This document shows positions 1-8,754 of a stretch of 64,000 bases of DNA, piece by piece. Position 1 is the stretch's first letter. Every line of letters begins with the position of its first letter. The position numbers and the translations under genes are program-made. Where the stretch lies: positions 62,001 through 126,000 of the forward strand of contig CAISYC010000064.1 of NCBI GenBank assembly GCA_903889565.1. The letters run 5' to 3'. The notes beneath the pieces are model-generated. The model saw nothing but the letters and a program-made list of their open reading frames with translations, did not search any database and was not told the origin of the DNA. The stretch is from an uncultured beta proteobacterium. Lineage in GTDB: Bacteria; Pseudomonadota; Gammaproteobacteria; Burkholderiales; SG8-41.

Positions 1-45
1 CAGCAGAAAGGCGCCAAGAAATATGGCCGAGGCGTACAGAATCAT
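1..45 (-). CDS. N-terminal fragment of a membrane protein, possibly fused MFS/spermidine synthase
   Basis: An ATG on the minus strand at 43-45 opens a frame that runs off the left edge. The 15 visible residues (MILYASAIFLGAFLL) are hydrophobic and resemble the first membrane helix of fused MFS/spermidine-synthase proteins, which often begin this way. No clear ribosome binding site is seen upstream. This is a resemblance from 15 residues only; the rest of the gene lies outside the window. Confidence 0.3.
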   Translation of the reverse strand, partial: MILYASAIFLGAFLL

Positions 46-155
46 TTCGAGAATCCGAGCAAATTTTGCAAAGGCGCGATTCTAACAGGCTTGCCCTGTG
101 CCGCGCCCCGGTGGCGATGCGCGAAAAGCCGGTTTTCGCGCCTTACTCCCCCACC

Positions 156-1121
156 TTACAAATAAGCCGCCACCGCCCTCAAATCAACGTTACCGCCGCT
201 GACGATGATGCCGATGCGTTTTCCGCGCGCGTCGATTTTGCCCTCGAGCAGCGCCGCGATACCAAGCGCACCGGTCGGTTCGACGAGAATTTTCATGCGC
301 TCCCACACAAAAAACATCGCCCGCAGCAATTCCTCGTCCGTCACCGTGGTCATTGCGTGAACGTGGTGCAGGATCAATGGAAAAGTCACCGCGCCCGCCG
401 ATGCCGTGCGCGCGCCGTCGGCGATGGTGTCGGGATTGTGCACGGACTGCAATGTGCCGCTGGCAAACGAGCGGGTGACATCGTCGCCCGCCGCCGGCTC
501 GACGCCGATCACCTTGACGCCCGGCGACAGATGATTGGCGGCAATCGCGCAGCCTGAGATCAGTCCGCCGCCGCCGCAAGGAACCAGCAGGTAATCGAGC
601 GGACCGGCGTCCTCGATCAGTTCCTGCGCAGCCGTGCCCTGCCCGGCAACGATATCCGGATGGTCAAACGGCGGGATCACCGTCAGCCCTTGCCGGTTGG
701 CAAGATCGCGCGCGATCTGTTCGCGATTTTCCGTACGCGGATCGTAGGTCACCACCGTCGCGCCATAGCCGCGGGTCGCTTCCAGCTTCACTGCCGGCGC
801 ACTCGACGGCATGACGATGGTGGCGCCGATGCCGAGCAGGCGCCCCGCCAGCGCCACCGCCTGCGCATGATTACCGGATGAAAACGCGACCACGCCGGCA
901 CGCCGCTGTCCGGCATCCAGCCTTGACAACGCGTTATACGCGCCGCGGAACTTGAATGCGCCCACGCGCTGAAAATTCTCGCACTTGAAAAACACGCGGG
1001 CGCCACAGCGTGCGTCGACCGTTGTCGAGGTCAAAACCGGCGTGCGATGTGCAACGCCGGCCAGGCAGCGCGCCGCATCAGCCACGTTTGCGTAGACCAC
1101 CGGCTCGACCGGCCCGCTCAC
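156..1121 (-). CDS. Threonine/serine dehydratase-like PLP enzyme
   Basis: A 321-residue fold-type II PLP enzyme of the serine/threonine dehydratase, hydroxyaspartate ammonia-lyase and serine racemase group. The Schiff-base lysine is in the FKFRGA motif after KCENFQ; SGNHAQ would hold the substrate carboxylate and the glycine-rich PCGGGG loop the PLP phosphate. The length fits the single-domain catabolic type without an ACT regulatory domain. The start is GTG at 1121, preceded by GGAG six bases upstream. Product: probably a cytoplasmic deaminase giving 2-oxoacid plus ammonia. Which amino acid it uses (threonine, serine or hydroxyaspartate) cannot be told from sequence. It appears monocistronic. 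Confidence 0.85.
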   Translation of the reverse strand: MSGPVEPVVYANVADAARCLAGVAHRTPVLTSTTVDARCGARVFFKCENFQRVGAFKFRGAYNALSRLDAGQRRAGVVAFSSGNHAQAVALAGRLLGIGATIVMPSSAPAVKLEATRGYGATVVTYDPRTENREQIARDLANRQGLTVIPPFDHPDIVAGQGTAAQELIEDAGPLDYLLVPCGGGGLISGCAIAANHLSPGVKVIGVEPAAGDDVTRSFASGTLQSVHNPDTIADGARTASAGAVTFPLILHHVHAMTTVTDEELLRAMFFVWERMKILVEPTGALGIAALLEGKIDARGKRIGIIVSGGNVDLRAVAAYL

Positions 1122-1381
1122 GGCCGGCTCCAGTCGAACACGGCCGCAAGCACGCCGACTGTAGCCAGAGTCGGCGCCCTGTCTTGAAATCGGCAGTGTT
1201 TGCGGTCCGGCGCGACTGCAGAAGCACCAGCACCAAGTGCGCTCAAAACATTTATTCTTTTAATAAACATCATGTTATTCCCTTAATTTAAAACGTGACC
1301 GAGCCCGGACATCGGCTGGCCTGCAAATTGCGGATATCCCTGCAGACGGTGACGCAGCCGGACCAATGCAGGGAGCTTGAA

Positions 1382-1630
1382 ATGCTGATTTACCTCGATG
1401 ATTACCGGCAGGCAAGGGCGGGCACGGCGGACCTGATCAGGCCCGCAAGCAGGCTCAAGAACGGCACCGATGGCGCCGATGTAATGAACACGGTCTGCAG
1501 TCGGGCCACATTGCACACCCTGCACACGCCTGCGCAGAACACTTTGAGCCCCGACTTACCGGACGACCTGTCGACGATCGATATCGATTCATTCATGAAC
1601 AGAATCTACGCGCTCGCCTCGCAAGTGTAG
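1382..1630 (+). CDS. Small conserved-looking protein of unknown function (82 aa)
   Basis: An 82-residue frame starts at the ATG at 1382 with AGGGAG about eight bases upstream. A longer in-frame start at 1295 has no such site. The product begins MLIYLDDYRQAR and ends DSFMNRIYALASQV, with a polar, serine/threonine-rich middle and no membrane segment or cysteine pair. The AT-rich stretch at about 1240-1290 could hold its promoter, and a good intrinsic terminator follows at 1674-1719, so it looks like a real single-gene unit. I do not recognise a domain; the clean start and terminator are the main support. Confidence 0.6.
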   Translation: MLIYLDDYRQARAGTADLIRPASRLKNGTDGADVMNTVCSRATLHTLHTPAQNTLSPDLPDDLSTIDIDSFMNRIYALASQV

Positions 1631-1673
1631 ACGAACGCGTAAGACCCCAGGCGCTGTCCTTTGCGGCAGCGGC

Positions 1674-1719
1674 GGCAACTCCGGGCTCCCCTCCTCCCCC
1701 GGTGTTGCCGTAATTTTTT
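1674..1719 (+). terminator. Intrinsic terminator after the 82-aa gene
   Basis: A 12-base stem (GGCAACTCCGGG at 1674-1685 against CCCGGTGTTGCC at 1698-1709, one mismatch) is followed by a six-T run at 1714-1719. It lies between two convergent genes and is oriented to stop plus-strand transcription of the small gene before it enters the molybdenum hydroxylase gene. Confidence 0.7.
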
Positions 1720-1759
1720 CAGGCCGGCGAATCACAGCAGGTTGCGGCGCGCGCCGGTG

Positions 1760-3955
1760 TCAAGCGAGAAGCAGCTTCAGCTTTTCCGGAGTGAACGGCA
1801 AATCGCGCGCGCGGCGCCCCGTCGCATGGGCAACTGCATTCGCAATGGCTGCCACGGTCGGCCCCTGCGAGCCTTCCCCGGTGCCCAGCGATTTCTCGTC
1901 GGGCCGGTCGAGCAACACGATATCGACGGCTGGCACTTCCGGAAACGTCAGTATCGGATACTCCGACCAGCTGCGCGTCAGCACCTTCTGCCGGTCGTAG
2001 CGCAGAGACTCCTTGAGCGTCCAACTGGTCGATTGGATGACGCCGCCCTCGATCTGGTTTTTAACGCCATCCGGATTGATGATCAGCCCCGCATCCACCA
2101 CCGCTACAACCCGCTTTACCGACAGTTCGCCGCTGCGCCGGTCAATCTCGATATCGGCGACGACAGCAACATAGGCCGCGAGGTTTTTGTATTTTGCAAA
2201 AGCGAAGCCGCGTCCCCGGGCGCCATCGCCTTTGGCACCGGGCCGCCAGTCGGCCCGTTGCACGGCCGCCTCGATGACGGCGCGCGCGCGCGCGTCCTTC
2301 ATGTGACGCAAACGAAACTCGACCGGATCAACCGCGGCGGCGACCGCCAACTCGTCCATAAAGGATTCAAGCGCAAACACATTGGCATAGGCGCCCAGCG
2401 TACGCAGCGCGGAGGTGCGCAGCGGCATTTCCGGCAGATAATGCAGGACGACCTGCTGATTCGGAAAATCATACAGCGGCACCGCATTGCGATCGGCTGC
2501 CCCGCTTGGTTGCGGCGAGTTTACAGGGTAGCCGAGATACTGCGGTTTCGCCAGATCGGCGCCAGCCAGCAGATTGGTGCCCGCACCGCCGGGCCGTGTG
2601 CTGTGCGGGTGACTCCAGATATCGTGCCGCCAATCGACGATGCGGCCGGCATCGAGCCGGCCCGCCATCTTGATCACCATCGGCGAGCCGTAGGGTTCCC
2701 AGCCGAACTCGTCTTCACGCATCCACTGCAATTTGACCGGACGTCCGCCGGTCGCCCGGGCCAGCAGCGCGGCATCACCGGCGACATCGTCGGCGCCATT
2801 GTGGCCGTAGCAACCGGAACCATCGACATGCACGGCGACAATCTCGGATTGTGCAATGCCGGTCAGTTTGGCAAGGTGTTCACGCAGTGGAAACACACCC
2901 TGGCTATGCGTCCAAACGGTGAGTTTGCCCTCCTTGAATTGCGCGATGGCGCAGGACGGCCCGATCGAGGCGTGACATTGATAGGGCCGCGTATAGACCG
3001 CTTCGATCGAAGTTGCCCCGGCACTGACGGAAACCCCAGCCTTGGCACTGATCACCGAATCTTTCGAAGGCAGTTTTTGCAGCTGTTCATACAGCGCGCT
3101 GCCGTTTGGCGGCAGGTCAGCCACCTCGCGCCATTTGGCCAGCGCGCGGATTTTTTCCGCCGCCTTGATCGCCTGCTCTTCACGCTCGGCCGCAACGGCG
3201 AGAAAATTGCCGTCACGCACCAGCGCAACCACGCCCGGCATGGCGCTTACCGCCGCCTCGTCAATGATTTCGAGCGTGGCTCGGCGCGACGGCGGCCGCA
3301 CCACGCGACCGAATACCATCTCCGGCAGGCGCAAGTCCTGCACGTATGCCGGCTCGCCGCGCACCTTTTTCGGAATATCGCGACGCGCGATCGCTTTGCC
3401 GATTACATTCCGCCGCGCCGGCGGTTTGGGTTTCACGCGTCCGGACGCTTCGCGGCGGAGATCGGTGTCCTGGGCAAGTTCCCAATAGGTCGTTTTGGCG
3501 CCGCCGCCGCTGATGGTGCCGTCGCTGACCGACAGTTGCTCCGCCGCCACGCCCAGCCGGCTCGACGCCGTCTGCAGCAGAATATCGCGCGCCTCTGCCG
3601 CGGCATAATGCAGCGCGGTGCCGCTTTGCTCGACCGACTGGCTGCCGGCGGTCATGCCCTCGTTGGGGCTGCGCGAGGTATCCGCTGACACCATCGTGAT
3701 ACGCCCGTAATTGACGTCGAGTTCGTCTGCGGCAATCTGCGCGAGCGCGGTCAGGATACCCTGCCCCAGTTCAACCTTGCCGGTAAACACCGTCACCGTA
3801 CCGTCGGCATTGATGCGCAGCCAGCCATCGAGCATGCGGTTGCTTTGCAGGCTCCCAGGCAGTGCCGCCGGCTGCGACTGCGCCATTACCGCAGGTAGCA
3901 GGCTGAACCCGACAACGATGCCGCCGCTGCGTATCAAAAAACCGCGACGATCCAT
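1760..3955 (-). CDS. Molybdenum-cofactor-binding subunit of a xanthine dehydrogenase-family oxidoreductase (IorB/aldehyde dehydrogenase type)
   Basis: About 731 residues, the size of the IorB-like large subunits of two-component molybdenum hydroxylases. The N-terminus MDRRGFLIRSGG has the twin-arginine pattern followed by a hydrophobic stretch, so export by the Tat system is likely. Later motifs such as GKVELGQGILTALAQIAAD and the C-terminal GTGEGSQGPTVAAIANA region fit molybdopterin-cytosine-dinucleotide binding. The ATG at 3955 has AGGAG upstream; another ATG at 3979 overlaps the stop of the upstream iron-sulfur gene but would put 8 residues before the RR motif. With that subunit it would oxidise an aldehyde or N-heterocycle; the substrate is not predictable. 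No FAD subunit is adjacent. Confidence 0.9.
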   Translation of the reverse strand: MDRRGFLIRSGGIVVGFSLLPAVMAQSQPAALPGSLQSNRMLDGWLRINADGTVTVFTGKVELGQGILTALAQIAADELDVNYGRITMVSADTSRSPNEGMTAGSQSVEQSGTALHYAAAEARDILLQTASSRLGVAAEQLSVSDGTISGGGAKTTYWELAQDTDLRREASGRVKPKPPARRNVIGKAIARRDIPKKVRGEPAYVQDLRLPEMVFGRVVRPPSRRATLEIIDEAAVSAMPGVVALVRDGNFLAVAAEREEQAIKAAEKIRALAKWREVADLPPNGSALYEQLQKLPSKDSVISAKAGVSVSAGATSIEAVYTRPYQCHASIGPSCAIAQFKEGKLTVWTHSQGVFPLREHLAKLTGIAQSEIVAVHVDGSGCYGHNGADDVAGDAALLARATGGRPVKLQWMREDEFGWEPYGSPMVIKMAGRLDAGRIVDWRHDIWSHPHSTRPGGAGTNLLAGADLAKPQYLGYPVNSPQPSGAADRNAVPLYDFPNQQVVLHYLPEMPLRTSALRTLGAYANVFALESFMDELAVAAAVDPVEFRLRHMKDARARAVIEAAVQRADWRPGAKGDGARGRGFAFAKYKNLAAYVAVVADIEIDRRSGELSVKRVVAVVDAGLIINPDGVKNQIEGGVIQSTSWTLKESLRYDRQKVLTRSWSEYPILTFPEVPAVDIVLLDRPDEKSLGTGEGSQGPTVAAIANAVAHATGRRARDLPFTPEKLKLLLA

Positions 3956-3975
3956 CTTTACTCCTTCGACCGCGC

Positions 3976-4479
3976 TCATGCCCTCACGCCTTCGACGACG
4001 GCCGCGGTCCGGGTTCCGCCGACCATTTGATTCGCGGCGCGCTGCACGGCCCGCACAATCCGGTTGTGCGTGCCGCAACGACAGAAATTGGCCGCCAGCG
4101 CCTTGCGGATTTGCGCCTCGGTCGGCCGCGGCGTGCGATCCAGCAACGCCTTGGCCGTCATAATCATGCCATTGGCGCAATAACCGCATTGCGCCGCCTG
4201 CTCTTCGATAAACGCCTGCTGCAGCGGATGCATTTTCCCGCCATCGGACAGCGACTCCAGAGTCATGACCTTTTTGGCGTTCATGGACGACAGCGCCGTC
4301 ACGCAGGAGCGCGTCGCCTTGCCGTCGATCATCACAGTGCAGGCCCCGCACTGGCCGACGCCGCAACCGTATTTCGCGCCATTCAGTCCGAAATCATTGC
4401 GCAACACGTAGAGCAACGGCGTGTCGCCTGCGGCCTCCGCGCTCCGTGCGCGGCCATTGACGTTGATCGTAAACCCCAT
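3976..4479 (-). CDS. [2Fe-2S] subunit of the molybdenum hydroxylase (IorA/CoxS-like)
   Basis: 167 residues with the two-cluster layout of the family: a plant-type ferredoxin motif (YGCGVGQCGACTV, then a fourth Cys in RSCVTAL) and the C-terminal CGYC...CRCG motif of the all-alpha second cluster. It passes electrons from the Mo centre of the downstream subunit to an acceptor. GGAGGAG lies just before the ATG. The gene runs directly into the large subunit gene (overlap or 20-base gap depending on that start), so the pair is one operon. The small subunit has no signal peptide and would be co-exported with its Tat-bearing partner. Confidence 0.92.
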   Translation of the reverse strand: MGFTINVNGRARSAEAAGDTPLLYVLRNDFGLNGAKYGCGVGQCGACTVMIDGKATRSCVTALSSMNAKKVMTLESLSDGGKMHPLQQAFIEEQAAQCGYCANGMIMTAKALLDRTPRPTEAQIRKALAANFCRCGTHNRIVRAVQRAANQMVGGTRTAAVVEGVRA

Positions 4480-4637
4480 CGCTCCTCCATTCGCAACCTG
4501 TTATTTTCGCCGGATATTCTAGCGCAAGCCCTGCAGCAAAAGCGCCGCCATCAGCCGCTGAGCAACGAGGGACGTTACGGCGCCGTCGATTAGAGCTATA
4601 CTTTTGGGCTCCATAATGCGCGCAGGGCAGCCTGGCC

Positions 4638-4841
4638 ATGATGCCGGACATCGAATCAATCAGGCGCCGTCTCAATGAACTCAATCTCGAGCATCGAGAT
4701 CTTGATGACATCATCGCGCGCCTCGCCCATGCGCCGGGGCAGGATCAGTTGCAGTTGCAGCGGCTGAAGAAACGAAAATTGCTGCTGAAAGACCAGATCC
4801 GCCATCTCGAACGCCAGTTGACGCCCGACATCCCCGCCTGA
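4638..4841 (+). CDS. YdcH-family (DUF465) small coiled-coil protein
   Basis: A 67-residue, highly charged helical protein with the DUF465/YdcH pattern: a first helix (IESIRRRLNELNLEHRDLDD), a short turn, and a second lysine-rich helix with KKRKLLLKDQIRHLE. Function in bacteria is unknown; members are short cytosolic two-helix proteins. Two ATGs in tandem (4638, 4641) could serve as start. It is divergent from the molybdenum hydroxylase operon and converges on the amidohydrolase gene. Confidence 0.8.
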   Translation: MMPDIESIRRRLNELNLEHRDLDDIIARLAHAPGQDQLQLQRLKKRKLLLKDQIRHLERQLTPDIPA

Positions 4842-4848
4842 ATCGCCG

Positions 4849-6015
4849 TCAATTCCGCGCGAGGCCGAGCAACCGCTCGGCGTTGCGATGCCAGATCAGA
4901 TCCTTGTCCGCGTCCGTGATCGCAGTATTCGCGCGGAGCAGATCAACGTCCTTGTACTTCATGCGCCCGCCCGGATCGTCGTGCGGGTAATCCGTTGCGA
5001 ACAGGAACTGCGTCGCTCCGAACAAGCGCACCGCTTCGGCCAGTTCCGGCTCTTCGGTTTCGATTGTGAAAAACAGATTGGTCCTGAAGTAATGGCCTGG
5101 CGCGAACTTGTTTTTAGGTTTGTAATCCGCCTCAGAAACGATGCGCTTGCCGCCGGTCAGCTTGCGGTAGTTAAAGCGCGGCGCCGCGTCCTCCGATTCA
5201 TAGTCAACGACCTTGTCATGAAAAACCGCGTCGAGGTGCTGCACCAGCGGTTTGATAAAGCTGACGCCGGCCTCGGTAAATACGAACCGCAGCCCGGAAA
5301 AGTCGTCAAGCAATCCGCTCGTAAACAGCGATACCAGGCTCATTTGCCCCTCCTGCGGCGCCATCACATCAAGACCGTTGAACTGGTAGTTCATCAGGTT
5401 GGTCATGCGATGGCCGTGCTGAATGTTGTGCAGGAAAAGCGGCATTGCCAGCGCTTCGGCACGCGCAAAAAAAGGCCACAACTCGCGGTGACTTCCGTAT
5501 GGCTCCGAATAGCAATGTTCGTGCACCGGAAACACCTTGTCGAGAATGACGGCGCGAAAACCCTCGGTGTGCGCCCATTCCATTTCTCGAATCGCTGCCG
5601 GAACGTCCTGCAGCGCCACCAGCGCGCCGCCGATCAGCTTTTGCGGATACGCGCGCAGATGGCGCAGCACCGCCAGATTCCAGGAATGCGCCATCGCTGC
5701 GGCGAGACGCGGCTCCGGCAGGTAGGAAAACGCCGTGCCGGTCAGTTGCGGAAACAGGAACTGGCAGTCGATGCCGAGATTTTCATAGTCGCGCAGCCGG
5801 ACCTCGATATCGTAGAGCCCGGAATGCCGCGATCCGCTGCCCGGCGGCGGCAGCGGCGTGGCGCCTGGCACATCGGCCGGTGCGCCGGGAAAACTGACCG
5901 CAGTCAGCTGCCCGTTATGGTCGAACCCGAACCGCGGGCGCAGGGCATCCCATTCGGCACCGCAATAGTCGTAGGCATCGCGCGGCAGGAAATGCGTGTC
6001 GCAATCGATGATCAT
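4849..6015 (-). CDS. Amidohydrolase-family protein (ACMSD-like TIM barrel)
   Basis: 388 residues of the amidohydrolase 2 family, which includes aminocarboxymuconate-semialdehyde decarboxylase and related metal-dependent decarboxylases and hydrolases. The N-terminal IIDCDTHFLP carries the D-x-H metal motif; FLHNIQHGH and the late ATDYPHDDPGG supply further metal and catalytic residues. The ATG at 6015 opens directly with this motif. It is followed upstream by dsbB on the same strand with six bases between, but the two have no obvious shared role. Substrate unknown. Confidence 0.85.
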   Translation of the reverse strand: MIIDCDTHFLPRDAYDYCGAEWDALRPRFGFDHNGQLTAVSFPGAPADVPGATPLPPPGSGSRHSGLYDIEVRLRDYENLGIDCQFLFPQLTGTAFSYLPEPRLAAAMAHSWNLAVLRHLRAYPQKLIGGALVALQDVPAAIREMEWAHTEGFRAVILDKVFPVHEHCYSEPYGSHRELWPFFARAEALAMPLFLHNIQHGHRMTNLMNYQFNGLDVMAPQEGQMSLVSLFTSGLLDDFSGLRFVFTEAGVSFIKPLVQHLDAVFHDKVVDYESEDAAPRFNYRKLTGGKRIVSEADYKPKNKFAPGHYFRTNLFFTIETEEPELAEAVRLFGATQFLFATDYPHDDPGGRMKYKDVDLLRANTAITDADKDLIWHRNAERLLGLARN

Positions 6016-6021
6016 GCGGAC

Positions 6022-6528
6022 TCAGCGTTTTTGCGCACGCAGCGCGATGAACACCGCCCAGGCGAAAATCAGTACCAGCCACAGCAAAGACCATTCGGCA
6101 ATCGACAAGGTCAACAGGCGCCAGCCTGACTCAGCGCATTCACCCGAACCGCGGAAGATCTTTTCCACCGCCTGCCCGAGCGGAAAACGGTTAAGCATGT
6201 ACTCGAGACCGGGACCGCATTCGGGTACGCGATCGGCCGGAAGATGCTGCAGCCACACATGGCGGCTGGCGACGCTGATCCCGGCCAGGGCAATTACCGC
6301 GAGCAATCCGCTGTAAATCCATGCGCCGATGCGACCGGGACCGTGCAGCGCCCCCAGCAGAAACACCGCGGTCAATGCCGTGAACGCGACGCGTTGCAAA
6401 ATACACAGCGGGCAGGGATTCTGCCCCTCGTAATATTGCAAATAAAGCGCGAAGCCGAGCAGGGCTACGCAAGCGAGAAAACCGATGGTGTAACCGAGAC
6501 GTGGCGTCAGTCTTTGCAGGATGGGCAT
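6022..6528 (-). CDS. dsbB: Disulfide bond formation protein B
   Basis: 168 residues, four predicted membrane helices. DsbB reoxidises periplasmic DsbA and passes electrons to quinone. The quinone-proximal redox pair is in CPLCILQR after the first helix. The second, DsbA-facing pair is split, as usual in betaproteobacteria: one Cys in VPECGPGLEYML and one in RGSGECAESGW. Key cysteines are all present. No DsbA gene is nearby. Confidence 0.93.
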   Translation of the reverse strand: MPILQRLTPRLGYTIGFLACVALLGFALYLQYYEGQNPCPLCILQRVAFTALTAVFLLGALHGPGRIGAWIYSGLLAVIALAGISVASRHVWLQHLPADRVPECGPGLEYMLNRFPLGQAVEKIFRGSGECAESGWRLLTLSIAEWSLLWLVLIFAWAVFIALRAQKR

Positions 6529-6673
6529 TGCAATCCTTGGTGATGCCGAATGATGGCATTGGATTCTAACAAAATCGCTGTGCTCCCCTCCCTGATCGAG
6601 CCGACCGGCGGCCGCACCATTCAGACTGCCGGCGCGGCTTGTGAGCTGCCGGCGACGCCGCTAGACTCCGACC

Positions 6674-7093
6674 ATGCGCATTTCCGCCCAATTGGTGATC
6701 GACGAAAGTGAACTGCAGGAGCAATTCGTCCGCGCCTCCGGTCCGGGCGGCCAGAATGTCAACAAAGTCTCAACCGCGGTGCAACTGCGTTTCAATGCCG
6801 CGACATCGCGGGCACTGCCGGCGAGCGTGCGCGATCGCCTGCTCAAACTGGCGGGCAGCCGCGCCACTGCCGCCGGCGAAATCATTATTATCGCGCAGCG
6901 CTTCCGCACGCAGCCGCAGAACCGTGCTGACGCCCGCGCGCGTCTTGCCGAACTGATCGAACGCGCCAGCCACGCACCGAAATTCCGGCGCCCGACCAAA
7001 CCGACCACCGGCTCGAAGCAGCGACGCCTCGACGCCAAGCAGCGTACCGGCCAAATCAAACAACTGCGGTCGCGTAAGATCGACGCCGACTAA
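6674..7093 (+). CDS. arfB: Alternative ribosome-rescue factor ArfB (peptidyl-tRNA hydrolase)
   Basis: 139 residues. The catalytic GGQ is in the ASGPGGQNVNKVST motif typical of class-I release-factor-like proteins of the ICT1/ArfB group, and the C-terminal tail is lysine/arginine-rich (RRLDAKQRTGQIKQLRSRK), as needed to enter the empty mRNA channel of a stalled ribosome. It frees the nascent chain from non-stop ribosomes. It stands alone between dsbB (divergent) and the cytochrome c' gene. Confidence 0.93.
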   Translation: MRISAQLVIDESELQEQFVRASGPGGQNVNKVSTAVQLRFNAATSRALPASVRDRLLKLAGSRATAAGEIIIIAQRFRTQPQNRADARARLAELIERASHAPKFRRPTKPTTGSKQRRLDAKQRTGQIKQLRSRKIDAD

Positions 7094-7227
7094 GCCCCGG
7101 GCTTTGCAAAAACCCCTCCGCGGGTGATTAGACGGAGCACCGGCACTGCGTTAACATCGCTCGCGAAGCAGCAAGTAATACGCCGGCAACCGCGGCGCCA
7201 TTGAACTGACATGACCAAGGAGAGCAG

Positions 7228-7683
7228 ATGAAATCCGGAACGCTCGCGACCCTCGTCGCGTTTGCATCATGCGCAGCAACCACGGGCGTTGCATTCGCCC
7301 AGGTGAAGCCGGAAACACTGGTGAAACAGCGCCAATCCGCAATGACCCTGCAAGGCAAATATTTCGGCCCCCTCGCTGCCATGGCAGGCGGCAAGGCCCC
7401 CTATGACGCGGCGGTGGTCGCCCGCAATGCGACTTACCTTGACCTTCTCGGCAAAATGGCATGGGATGGCTTTGACCCCGGCACCAGCGGGGAAAAATCG
7501 CGTGCCCTGCCTGAAATATACAAAGAACCGGCGAAATTCAAGGAAGCCGCGGACAAGTTTCAGGTTGAAATCGGCAAACTGGTTGTCGCCTCGAAAAGCG
7601 GCAATGAAAGCGCTGCCAAGAACGCGATCGGCGACATCGGCAAAGCGTGCAGCGCCTGCCACGACGACTTCCGCAGCAAGTAA
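7228..7683 (+). CDS. Cytochrome c' (class II periplasmic c-type cytochrome)
   Basis: 151 residues with an N-terminal signal peptide (cleavage expected after GVAFAQ) and a single haem-binding site near the C-terminus, CSACHDDFRSK, the hallmark of cytochrome c'. The body is predicted four-helix bundle. The protein binds NO or CO in the periplasm of phototrophs and denitrifiers. AAGGAGAG precedes the ATG. A strong shared terminator follows and a cytochrome b gene converges on it, a common pairing in which the cytochrome b is a plausible redox partner. Confidence 0.92.
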   Translation: MKSGTLATLVAFASCAATTGVAFAQVKPETLVKQRQSAMTLQGKYFGPLAAMAGGKAPYDAAVVARNATYLDLLGKMAWDGFDPGTSGEKSRALPEIYKEPAKFKEAADKFQVEIGKLVVASKSGNESAAKNAIGDIGKACSACHDDFRSK

Positions 7684-7703
7684 TCCGCCGTAAGGAATCA
7701 AAA

Positions 7704-7739
7704 CGGACCGCGCCTGACTTAGGCGCGGCCTTTTTTATT
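7704..7739 (+). terminator. Intrinsic terminator between cytochrome c' and cytochrome b genes
   Basis: A perfect 7-base GC stem (CCGCGCC at 7708-7714, GGCGCGG at 7722-7728) is followed by CC and six Ts. It ends the cytochrome c' transcript. On the opposite strand the A-rich left flank (AAAAC) may also give weak termination of the convergent cytochrome b gene, whose last codons lie in the T-run. Confidence 0.85.
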
Positions 7740-8421
7740 GCCTTACGATCAGATAAACGGCGCCCGCGGCAGCCGCCAGAATTACGACAGCGAGCCGGTT
7801 GCTGCCATTTTGCGGCGTTTGCGCGGTTTCGTCCGGCCGCCGCCATTTGTAACCGGTCAGCATCGGAGCGATCAGGTTGTCGGATTTATAGAACAGGTAA
7901 AACAGCACGGCCAAAACATGCACCGTCACCAACGCCAGCAGAACGTAAAAATTATAGGCGTGGACGGTACTCAGAAAATCGCTCGTGCTCTTCCTGATCA
8001 AACCGGCAAGCGGCCCTTCGGTAGCGATATCATCGTTGGCAAACAGGCCGCTGGCCGCCTGCACGGACAGACAGGCCAGCAACAGCAGCACGCTCAATCC
8101 GCCCAGCGGATTGTGCCCCAGATGCCCGCCGCTGCGGCGTTCGGGCAGCGTCCGCAGGTAACGCATGACTGCGCCGGGACCGCGCAGGAACTGCGCAAAC
8201 CGCGCACTGCTGCTGCCACAAAAACCCCAGGTGATGCGAAAAAAAATCAAAGTCAGAATCGCGTAACCTGACCACAGGTGGTACTGCATCGCATTGCCGC
8301 CTGCCTTGCCGCTCCACCAGGAAAATGCCACCAGCACCAAAAGCAACCAGTGAAAAATGCGCACCGGCAGATCCCAAACCGCAACGCGCTGAAGAGCGCC
8401 GGACTTTAAATCATCGTTCAT
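7735..8421 (-). CDS. Cytochrome b561-type membrane cytochrome
   Basis: 228 residues. Starts at ATG 8421 with GGAGG four bases upstream; the longer upstream frame lacks this site. VWDLPVRIFHWLL is the typical first helix with a haem-ligand His, and further histidines lie in MQYHLWSGY, GGHLGHNPLGG and TVHAYNFYVLLALVTVH, enough for two b haems in four or five helices. Such proteins are often encoded beside soluble c-type cytochromes and may be the quinol-side donor for the convergent cytochrome c'. A TATAAT hexamer on the minus strand at 8477-8482 is a possible -10. Confidence 0.85.
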   Translation of the reverse strand: MNDDLKSGALQRVAVWDLPVRIFHWLLLVLVAFSWWSGKAGGNAMQYHLWSGYAILTLIFFRITWGFCGSSSARFAQFLRGPGAVMRYLRTLPERRSGGHLGHNPLGGLSVLLLLACLSVQAASGLFANDDIATEGPLAGLIRKSTSDFLSTVHAYNFYVLLALVTVHVLAVLFYLFYKSDNLIAPMLTGYKWRRPDETAQTPQNGSNRLAVVILAAAAGAVYLIVRQ

Positions 8422-8754
8422 GCCACCTCCATCGATTCGCCACCAGCACCCGCAGTCGGCGCGCACGCGAAGGCAAATTATAGTCGAATGATTTTTATCG
8501 CCGGCGCGACCGCGCAGGCCGGAATATCAAGATGACGGCAGTTCGTCGCCGACGTCAAAGTTTCGACGGATACCAGCCTCGAATGGAGCCGGGATGATTG
8601 AATTTGCCGGGGCGACGACATGATTCCCGCAAGCATGGATTGGCGCAGTTCTTGCGGATAAAACCAGTAACTCGTAACCGCGGGGCACGGCTGATTCCCG
8701 ATATCGGGTGCCAGCGATAGCGAGGCCGGATTCAACGGAATTCAGGAGCAGGCA
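8422..8754. other. 333-base intergenic stretch
   Basis: No convincing gene is seen between the divergent cytochrome b and RRM-like genes. The only recognisable element is TATAAT (minus strand, 8477-8482) upstream of the cytochrome b start, without a good -35 at normal spacing. AGGAG six to seven bases before 8755 belongs to the next gene. Short frames on both strands here have no family character. Confidence 0.4.

Noticed and set aside
1661-3688. A 675-codon plus-strand open frame
   Set aside because: Antisense shadow of the molybdenum hydroxylase large subunit; Arg-rich composition, no start signal.
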